Shown in pieces: positions 8,802 to 14,058 of a DNA stretch of 14,058 nt. The notes below the pieces were generated by a model, which worked only from the letters and a program-made list of their open reading frames with translations, was not told the origin of the DNA and did not search any database. The stretch is from DASPKT01 sp035626475. Lineage in GTDB: Bacteria > Pseudomonadota > Alphaproteobacteria > Azospirillales > Azospirillaceae. The DNA is taken from contig DASPNP010000074.1 of the NCBI GenBank assembly GCA_035626475.1, positions 1 through 14,058 of the forward strand, given 5' to 3'. Position 1 is the stretch's first letter. The number at the start of each line of letters is the position of its first letter. The position numbers and the translations under genes are program-made.

Positions 8802-8813
8802 CCCCTTGCCCCC
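8802..8813 (-). promoter_or_regulatory. Weak or unusually spaced ribosome binding site of permease 3
   Basis: The minus strand reads GGGGGCAAGGGG followed by AC and the ATG at 8797-8799. AAGGGG is only two bases from the start codon and GGGGG is nine bases away, so neither is an ideal Shine-Dalgarno. The start is chosen mainly because MFGNYVTVAIRFL aligns with the other permeases. Translation may be less efficient than for permeases 1, 4 and 5, whose sites are strong. Confidence 0.45.
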
Positions 8814-8833
8814 GCACACGCGTCACTGAGGAA

Positions 8834-8872
8834 GGCCGGGACGCCGCTCCGCCCCCGGAGCGGGTCCCGGCC
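8834..8872 (-). terminator. GC-rich hairpin between permeases 2 and 3; possible attenuator or mRNA-stability element
   Basis: Bases 8834-8851 pair with 8856-8872 as 17 base pairs, with one bulged base at 8843 and a four-base loop (8852-8855). The stem is nearly all G-C. It begins 7 bases after the permease 2 stop codon (8880-8882) in transcription order and ends 34 bases before the permease 3 start. In RNA the 3' side is followed by UUCCUCAGUG, not by a uridine run, so it is not a textbook intrinsic terminator. Partial termination, a barrier to 3' exonuclease, or a processing site are all possible. The pairing is seen directly; its function is inferred. Confidence 0.55.
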
Positions 8873-8879
8873 CCGATGC

Positions 8880-11384
8880 TTACTCGTACCGCAGCGCCGC
8901 CACCGGCTTGGCCGACGCCACGCGGGTCGCGTGCATGCCGACCGTCAGCCAGGCGATGAGCAGCGCCGCCAGGCCGGCCCCGACGAAGGGCAGCGGGTTC
9001 AGGTCGATGCGGTAGGTGAAGCCCTCCAGCCAGCGGGACGCGCCGTACCAGGCGATCGGCCAGGCGATGATGTTCGCCAGCAGCACCGGCTTGCTGAACT
9101 GCCAGACCAGCAGCCTGACGATGTCGGGCACGCGGGCGCCCAGCACCTTGCGCAGGCCGATCTCCTTGGTCCGCCGCTCCGCCGTGAAGCTGGCCAGGCC
9201 GAACAGGCCGAGGCAGGCGATCACGATGGCGAGGCCGGAGAAGGCGGCGAACAGCTGCGAGGTGGTGGCCTCGCGCAGGTACAGCTCCTGCAGCCGCTCG
9301 TCCAGGAACTGGCGGCGCACCGGCAGGTCCGGATAGACTTGGCGCCACACCCGGTCGATGGCGGTCAGCGCGGCCTGCACGTCGCCGGCCTTCAGCCGCA
9401 CCGCGACCGTCGTCTGGTCGTTCGGGTCGACCAGGAACATGCCGGCTGAGATCGGGTCGGTGACCGAACGGTAGTGGAAATCCTCCACCACGCCGATCAC
9501 GGTGAGCTCCAGCGTGGCGTTGCTGCCCGAGTTGGCGGACGGGTCGCCCGAGGTGAAGGTCTGGCCGATGGCGGCCTCGGGCGAGGCGTAGCCCAGGCGG
9601 CGGACGGCGCCCTGGTTCAGCACGACCGAGGCCTTGCGGGTCGTCGGCGCGGCGTCGGGAGCGGCCGGCTGCGCGCCCGGCGGGTCGCGCGGGATGGCAT
9701 CGCCGACGCGGTCGCGGTCGAAGTCGCGGCCGGCGATGATGCGCATGCCCATGGTCTGGAAGTAGCCGAAGCCGACGCTGTCGTTGCGCAGGGTCAGGTT
9801 GGCGTTGGGATCGCCGCCCGGGACGCGCACGCCGACATTGTTCTCGTCGCCGTCGCCGGGCATCACGCTGGTGGAGGCCACGGCGGCGACCAGCGGCTCC
9901 TTGCGCAGCTGCTCGATGAAGGCCTCGCGGCGGTCGCGGGCGTCGCGGCGGCCTACCCCTTCGACCGCGACCACGTTCTCGCGGTCGAAGCCGAGGTCCT
10001 TGTTCATGGCGTAGCCGCGCTGGCCGTAGACCACGGCGGTGGCCGCCATCAGCATGATGGAGATGGAGAACTGCACCACCACCAGCGCCGTGCGCAGCCG
10101 GCCGGAGCCGCCGCCGACGCCCGACGCCGAGCCCTTCAGCACCGCCGCCGGCTTGAAGGAGGACAGGAAGAAGGCCGGGTAGGCGCCGCCGGCGACGCCG
10201 ACCACCAGGGTCAGCGCCAGCAGCATCGCCAGCAGCGAGGGCTCGGACAGGTAGTTGAAGACCAGGTCCTTGCCCAGGAAGTCGGAATAGGCCGGCAGGG
10301 CCAGCTCCACCACCGCGATCGCCAGCAGCAGGCCGATCACCGTCAGCAGCACGGACTCGCCCAGGAACTGGCCGACGATCTGGGAGCGGCTGGCGCCCAC
10401 CACCTTGCGCACGCTGACCTCGCGGGCGCGCTGGGTGGCGCGGGCGGTGGCCAGGTTCATGAAGTTGATGCTGGCGACGACCAGCACCAGGGCGGCCACG
10501 GCCGAGAAGGTGTAGATCTCGGTCATGCTGATGCCCGGGCGCATGTCGCCCAGCATCGGCTCGGTGTGGACGTCCTTGACGTTGCGCAGGCCGATCTTGA
10601 AGGCCTCGGACGGGCTGAAGCTGCCGGTCGGGCCGTTCTGGTCGGGCGCCTTGGCCTTCATGAAGGCCTGCAGCTTGCCGCGCACCTGCGCGATGTCCAC
10701 GCCCTCCTTCAGCTTCACGTAGGTGAAGCAGCACAGCGCGCCCCACTGCTCGAAGAACTCGGGACGGGCGCGGGTCGCCTTCGACTTGTTGTTCAGCAGG
10801 ATGTCGAACTGCAGCTGGGTGTTGGCCGGCAGGTCCTCGATCACGCCGGTGACGCGCACCGGCTCCTTGTTGTCGAAGGTGAGGATCTGGTTCAGCGGGT
10901 CCTTGTCGCCGAAGTACTTGCGCGCCGCGCTCTCGGTCAGCACGACCGAGTCGGGCTCGTTCAGGGCCGAGGCGGCGTCGCCGCGCAGGAACCTGTACTC
11001 GAAGAACTGGAAGAAGTTCGGCGTCGTGGTCACCAGCTGCTCGGAGAACAGCGCCTCGCCGTGCTTCACGACGGAGCCCTGGTTGATCATCAGCAGGACG
11101 TCCTCGATCTCCTCGGGGAAGTAGTCCTTGATCGCCCCGGCCAGCGGCGGCATGACGCGGGACAGGCTGGTGGTGGGGCGGCCGGGAATGGTCGCCTCCG
11201 CCGTCGCCTGGTACACGCGGTCGGCGTTCGGGTGGAAGCCGTCGTAGCTCAGCTCGTTGCGGACGAAGAGCAGGATCAGGATGGCGGCGGCAAGGCCGAT
11301 CGCCAGTCCGAAGATGTTGATCGCCGAATAGAGCCGGTGCTTCACCAGGTTCCGGAAGGCGACGGTCAGGTAATTCCCGAGCAT
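8880..11384 (-). CDS. ABC transporter permease 2, double MacB/FtsX type, 834 aa
   Basis: Longest of the five paralogs. Helices are predicted at about 20-41, 290-308, 345-363, 383-407, 432-453, 711-732, 761-782 and 798-819, with periplasmic domains at about 42-289 and 454-710. Coupling motifs RAREVSVRKVVGA (319-331) and RRTKEIGLRKVLGA (737-750) and tails FKPAAVLKG (410-418) and AKPVAALRYE (825-834) are intact. The ectodomain-2 signature is MPGDGDENNV (508-517) and the VIGVVED motif ends at Asp635. A Pro/Ala-rich stretch at about 566-582 explains most of its extra length. Two adjacent cysteines (218-219) lie in ectodomain 1. The ExRQG motif just before helix 6, seen as EARQG or EERQG in permeases 1, 3 and 4 and EGRQA in permease 5, reads EATTS here. 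ATG at 11382-11384 (MLGNYLTVAFRNLVKHRLYS) is set by alignment with the paralogs and an upstream GAGG. The gene follows permease 1 by 23 bp and is followed by the hairpin. Confidence 0.95.
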   Translation of the reverse strand: MLGNYLTVAFRNLVKHRLYSAINIFGLAIGLAAAILILLFVRNELSYDGFHPNADRVYQATAEATIPGRPTTSLSRVMPPLAGAIKDYFPEEIEDVLLMINQGSVVKHGEALFSEQLVTTTPNFFQFFEYRFLRGDAASALNEPDSVVLTESAARKYFGDKDPLNQILTFDNKEPVRVTGVIEDLPANTQLQFDILLNNKSKATRARPEFFEQWGALCCFTYVKLKEGVDIAQVRGKLQAFMKAKAPDQNGPTGSFSPSEAFKIGLRNVKDVHTEPMLGDMRPGISMTEIYTFSAVAALVLVVASINFMNLATARATQRAREVSVRKVVGASRSQIVGQFLGESVLLTVIGLLLAIAVVELALPAYSDFLGKDLVFNYLSEPSLLAMLLALTLVVGVAGGAYPAFFLSSFKPAAVLKGSASGVGGGSGRLRTALVVVQFSISIMLMAATAVVYGQRGYAMNKDLGFDRENVVAVEGVGRRDARDRREAFIEQLRKEPLVAAVASTSVMPGDGDENNVGVRVPGGDPNANLTLRNDSVGFGYFQTMGMRIIAGRDFDRDRVGDAIPRDPPGAQPAAPDAAPTTRKASVVLNQGAVRRLGYASPEAAIGQTFTSGDPSANSGSNATLELTVIGVVEDFHYRSVTDPISAGMFLVDPNDQTTVAVRLKAGDVQAALTAIDRVWRQVYPDLPVRRQFLDERLQELYLREATTSQLFAAFSGLAIVIACLGLFGLASFTAERRTKEIGLRKVLGARVPDIVRLLVWQFSKPVLLANIIAWPIAWYGASRWLEGFTYRIDLNPLPFVGAGLAALLIAWLTVGMHATRVASAKPVAALRYE
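9073..9115. repeat. 43-bp segment of permease 2 identical to permease 4
   Basis: Identical to 4081-4123, coding the WQFSKPVLLAN stretch before and into helix 7. Identity stops abruptly on the 5' side of the coding strand, at a synonymous Arg-codon third position, and the flanking codons vary. Confidence 0.85.
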
Positions 11385-11391
11385 CGGTGGG

Positions 11392-11398
11392 TTTCCTC
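11392..11398 (-). promoter_or_regulatory. Ribosome binding site of permease 2, fixes its start
   Basis: The minus strand reads GAGGAAA, seven bases before the ATG at 11382-11384. Together with the conserved MLGNYLTVAFRN N-terminus it rejects the much longer open frame that continues upstream through permease 1 in another frame. Confidence 0.7.
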
Positions 11399-11407
11399 GG
11401 ATTGGAA

Positions 11408-13864
11408 TTATTCGTAGCGCAGGGCTGCGGAAGGCTTGGTCATGGCCACGCGGGCGGCGTGGCTGGCGACGGTGCCCCAGGCGATGGCGAGCGCCACGGC
11501 GCCGGAGGCGGCGAAGAAGAGCGGGTTCAGCTCGATGCGGTAGGCGAAGCCGTCCAGCCAGTCGCGCATCAGCCACCAGGCCAGCGGCCAGGCGATCAGG
11601 TTCGCGATCAGCACCGGGCGGGAGAACTGCCAGACCAGCAGCCGGACGATGTCGGCGACGCCGGCGCCCAGCACCTTGCGCACGCCGATCTCCTTGGTCC
11701 GCTTCTCGGCGGTGAAGGAGGCCAGGCCGAACAGGCCCAGGCAGGCGATCAGGATGGCGAGGCCGGCGAAGGCCGCGAACATCTGGCCCTGGCGCTCCTC
11801 CGCCGCGTAGAGGGCGTTGAAGCTGTCCTCCAGGAAAGCGCGGCGGATCGGGGTGCCCGGCACCATCCGCTTCCACAGCTCGTCCACCCGGTTGACGGTG
11901 GCGGACAGGTCCTTGCCGTCGAGGCGCAGGAGCATGACGGGGTAGGACGTGCCCATCACATACATCATCGGCTTGACCGTGGCGCGGACCGAGCCCTGGT
12001 GCACGTCCTCGACCACGCCGATGACGGTCACGGGCGCGGTGTTGCTGCCGTCGATGCCGATGCGGAAGCTCTGGCCGACCGCCGTCTCGGCGTCCTTGAA
12101 GCCCAGCCGGCGCACCGCGGCGCGGTTCAGCACCAGGGCGGAGGCGCGCTGCTGCGCCTCGGCGACGTTCTCGGGCAGCAGGTCGGTCGAGCGGGTCCGG
12201 TCGAAGGTGCGGCCGGCGATTGTGGCGACGCCCAGCGTGCGGAAGAAGTCCTGGTCGGCGGTCTGGGTGCCGATGACCAGCGGGTTGCTGGGATCGCTGT
12301 CCGGCAGCTGCACGATGTTGTTGGTCTCGTCGCCGTCGGTCGGGTAGCCGCCGCCCATGCCGACCGAGACCACGCCCGGCAGCTTGCCGATCTCCTGGCG
12401 CAGCGTGTCCTGCACGCCGCGGGCGGCGCCGCGGTTCATGCCCGAGAGAACCAGGACGTGCTCGCGGTCGTAGCCCAGCCGCATGGACTTGGCGTACTGG
12501 GTCTGGGCGTACACCACGGCGGTCGCGACCATGAGCGCGATGGAGATGGCGAACTGCACCACCACCAGGGCGGCGCGCAGCCGGCCGCCGCCGCTGGACG
12601 ATTTGTTGGCCTTCAGCACCGCCGCCGGCTTGAAGGCGGAGAGGACGAAGGCGGGGTAGGACCCGGCCGCGATGCCGACCAGCACCGTCAGGCCCAGCAG
12701 GGCCGCGATCTCCGGCAGGCTGTCCAGGTAGCCGATGGCGAGCGGCTTGGCGACGAAGCCGGAGAACCAGGGCAGCGCCAGCTCCACCAGGGCCACCGCC
12801 AGCACCAGCGCCAGCAGCGTGACGATGACGGACTCGCCCAGGAACTGGGCGACGATCTGGCGGCGCTGGGCGCCGGCCACCTTGCGGACGCTGACCTCGC
12901 GCGCCCGGCCCGAGGCGCGGGCGGTCGCCAAATTCATGAAGTTGATGCAGGCGATCCCCAGGATCAGGACGGCGATGCCGGTGAAGGCCAGGACGACGGT
13001 GATGTCGCCCGGGTTGTCCTCGCCCTGGAAGGCCTGGGAGTGGAGGTGGATGTCGCCGACCGGCTGCAGGTCGAACCTGAAGATGCTGGCGGCGTCGACG
13101 GCGCCGCCGGGCAGCGCGATGCTGCCGGCGCGGCGCACCACGAAGTCGTTCAGGCCGGAGCGGACCTCCGCGGCGTCGGCGCCCTGCTTCAACAGGACGT
13201 AGGTCGTGCCCTGCATGGTGACCCAGCTCTCGCGGACCTCCTGGGTCATGCGGTTGCTCTTGGACTCCATGGCCGCGAGATAGCCGACCTCGTTCAGGTG
13301 GGTGTTGTGCGGCAGGTCGCGGACGACGCCCGTGACCTCCAGCAGGTGCTGGCCGTCGAGCTTCAGCGTCTCGCCCAGCGGGTCGGCGTCGCCGAACCAT
13401 TTGCGGGCGGCCGCCTCGCTCAGCACGATCGTGCCCGGCCGGTCCAGCGCGCCCTCCGCCCGCCCCTTGACGAACTCGAAGCCGAAGACGCGGAAGAAGC
13501 TCGGATCGACGTAGGTGACGATCTCCTGCGAGGGGGTGTTCGCGCGGTCCACCAGCGTGCGCTGGGGGATCATGCGGGTCAGCTCCTCGACGGCCGGGAA
13601 ATCCTCCTTCAGCAGCGGCGCCGCGACGAACGGGCTCTGCCCGACCGTGAACGGGTCGCGGCCCGGGATGGAGAAGGTCATCGACAGCCGGTGCATCCGG
13701 TCGAGGTTCGGCCAGAACCGCTCGTAGCTGGTCTCGTCGCGGACGAAGAGGGCGATCAGGATGCAGGCCGCCAGGCCCACCGCCAGCCCGGCAATGTTGA
13801 TCGCCGAGTAGAGCCTGTGCTTCAGCAGGTTCCGCAGGGCGGTTACGATGTAGTTGCGCAGCAT
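11408..13864 (-). CDS. ABC transporter permease 1 (promoter-proximal), double MacB/FtsX type, 818 aa
   Basis: First permease after the ATPase gene and a good type member of the array. Helices are predicted at about 20-41, 289-308, 346-364, 386-410, 431-453, 695-716, 745-766 and 781-802, with periplasmic domains at about 42-288 and 454-694. Coupling motifs are RAREVSVRKVAGA (320-332) and KRTKEIGVRKVLGA (721-734). The half-protein tails are FKPAAVLKA (411-419) and TKPSAALRYE (809-818). Ectodomain 1 has IVLSEAAARKWFGDADPLG (146-164) and DIHLHS (271-276) just before helix 2; ectodomain 2 has YPTDGDETNN (507-516), LNRAAVRRLGF (579-589) and VIGVVED (614-620). The ATG at 13862-13864 has a strong AGAGGGGGG (13872-13880) seven bases upstream. 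The ATPase stop lies 40 bp upstream, so the pair is almost certainly cotranscribed and likely works together. Family role is ATP-driven transport or mechanical work on a periplasmic or membrane substrate; which substrate cannot be told. Confidence 0.96.
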   Translation of the reverse strand: MLRNYIVTALRNLLKHRLYSAINIAGLAVGLAACILIALFVRDETSYERFWPNLDRMHRLSMTFSIPGRDPFTVGQSPFVAAPLLKEDFPAVEELTRMIPQRTLVDRANTPSQEIVTYVDPSFFRVFGFEFVKGRAEGALDRPGTIVLSEAAARKWFGDADPLGETLKLDGQHLLEVTGVVRDLPHNTHLNEVGYLAAMESKSNRMTQEVRESWVTMQGTTYVLLKQGADAAEVRSGLNDFVVRRAGSIALPGGAVDAASIFRFDLQPVGDIHLHSQAFQGEDNPGDITVVLAFTGIAVLILGIACINFMNLATARASGRAREVSVRKVAGAQRRQIVAQFLGESVIVTLLALVLAVALVELALPWFSGFVAKPLAIGYLDSLPEIAALLGLTVLVGIAAGSYPAFVLSAFKPAAVLKANKSSSGGGRLRAALVVVQFAISIALMVATAVVYAQTQYAKSMRLGYDREHVLVLSGMNRGAARGVQDTLRQEIGKLPGVVSVGMGGGYPTDGDETNNIVQLPDSDPSNPLVIGTQTADQDFFRTLGVATIAGRTFDRTRSTDLLPENVAEAQQRASALVLNRAAVRRLGFKDAETAVGQSFRIGIDGSNTAPVTVIGVVEDVHQGSVRATVKPMMYVMGTSYPVMLLRLDGKDLSATVNRVDELWKRMVPGTPIRRAFLEDSFNALYAAEERQGQMFAAFAGLAILIACLGLFGLASFTAEKRTKEIGVRKVLGAGVADIVRLLVWQFSRPVLIANLIAWPLAWWLMRDWLDGFAYRIELNPLFFAASGAVALAIAWGTVASHAARVAMTKPSAALRYE
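11739..11773. repeat. 35-bp segment of permease 1 identical to permease 3
   Basis: Partner of 6659-6693; both code the same helix-6 peptide with the same synonymous codons. Confidence 0.85.
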
Positions 13865-13904
13865 CCCGAAGCCCCCCTCTTCCCTTGTTCCCCCGGCCGC
13901 CGGA

Positions 13905-14058
13905 TCAGGCGGCGCGGAGGTTCTCGGCCACGACCTGGCCGTCGAACAGGTTGATGATGCGGCGCGCGTACTGGGCGTGCGGCATGGAGTGGGTGACCAT
14001 GACGATGGTCGTGCCCTCGGCGTTCAGGTCGGTCAGCATCTTCATGACCTCGTCGCCG
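13905..14058 (-). CDS. ABC transporter ATP-binding protein, C-terminal 50 residues only (MacB/LolD-like)
   Basis: Only the C-terminus is inside the window; the start and the Walker A, signature and Walker B segments lie beyond base 14058. The visible part reads GDEVMKMLTDLNAEG, then GTTIVMVTHSMPHAQYA, then RRIINLFDGQVVAENLRAA and TGA. TIVMVTHS is the beta strand and H-loop (switch) of an ABC ATPase, with the His codon at 13989-13991. The short tail ending in a (N/H)LFDG(Q/R)VV strand is typical of the MacB/LolD subfamily that energises FtsX-type permeases. It lies 40 bp upstream of permease 1 on the same strand, so it is the likely energy source for that permease. It is also the only visible candidate for the other four, although further ATPase genes may lie upstream. 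Completeness cannot be judged. Confidence 0.93.
   Translation of the reverse strand, partial: GDEVMKMLTDLNAEGTTIVMVTHSMPHAQYARRIINLFDGQVVAENLRAA

Noticed and set aside
6315..13400. N-terminal extensions of the minus-strand frames of permeases 2, 3 and 4
   Set aside because: The upstream parts overlap the neighbouring permease in another frame and read as Arg/Pro/Gly-rich noise; conserved MLxNY-type starts lie at 11384, 8799 and 6314.
1383..13864. Some array members being pseudogenes
   Set aside because: All five frames are continuous, of similar length, and keep both coupling motifs and an FtsX-type C-terminus.
1401..13954. Very long open frames on the + strand opposite the permeases (1401-6350, 6313-8829, 9474-11417, 11387-13954)
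   Set aside because: They are antisense mirrors of GC-rich codons: their products are low-complexity His/Gln/Gly/Arg/Ala strings, with no helices or motifs, repeated in the same style over each paralog.
1..14058. tRNA, rRNA, CRISPR, insertion sequence or phage features
   Set aside because: Coding density leaves no gap over 80 bp, and no spaced short repeats, transposase motifs or terminal inverted repeats were seen.

Overview
The window comes from a strongly GC-rich bacterial chromosome. The ThiC sequence, the codon bias and the permease families point to a proteobacterium, most likely an alphaproteobacterium; the exact lineage cannot be fixed from this sequence. There are two blocks. Bases 1-1374 (+ strand) hold the 3' three-quarters of thiC, the radical-SAM thiamin pyrimidine synthase. 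Bases 1383-14058 (- strand) hold one transcription unit: the last 50 codons of an ABC-transporter ATPase, followed downstream by five intact, mutually paralogous ABC permease genes of 808-834 codons each. The two blocks converge, with 8 bp between their stop codons. No RNA gene, insertion sequence, CRISPR array or gene-free stretch longer than 80 bp is present.

In transcription order (right to left) the minus-strand unit is: ATPase (13905-14058, partial), permease 1 (11408-13864), permease 2 (8880-11384), permease 3 (6328-8799), permease 4 (3888-6314), permease 5 (1383-3860). The gaps are 40, 23, 80, 13 and 27 bp. All but one contain little more than a ribosome binding site. The exception is the 80-bp gap between permeases 2 and 3, which holds a 17-bp GC-rich hairpin that could divide expression of the operon into two parts.

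Each permease shows the same eight-helix plan of the MacB/FtsX (type VII) kind. One transmembrane helix, a periplasmic domain of roughly 245 residues and three more helices are followed by the same pattern again. Each half carries its own cytoplasmic K/R-E-(I/V)-x-(V/L)-R-K-x-x-G-A coupling motif and ends in a KPxxxL tail. Each protein therefore looks like two four-helix MacB/LolC-type units fused together. One polypeptide could form a complete membrane channel or transducer and recruit two copies of the shared ATPase.

The most notable feature is the array: five divergent permeases, all intact, served in this window by one visible ATPase. Helices and coupling segments are strongly conserved, in places with 35-46 bp of perfect DNA identity between genes, while the periplasmic domains have diverged. 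This suggests a family of extracytoplasmic sensing, efflux or lipoprotein/peptide-handling modules diversified by tandem duplication. Substrates cannot be read from the sequence. The upstream end of the operon, where a periplasmic adaptor or regulators might lie, is outside the window.
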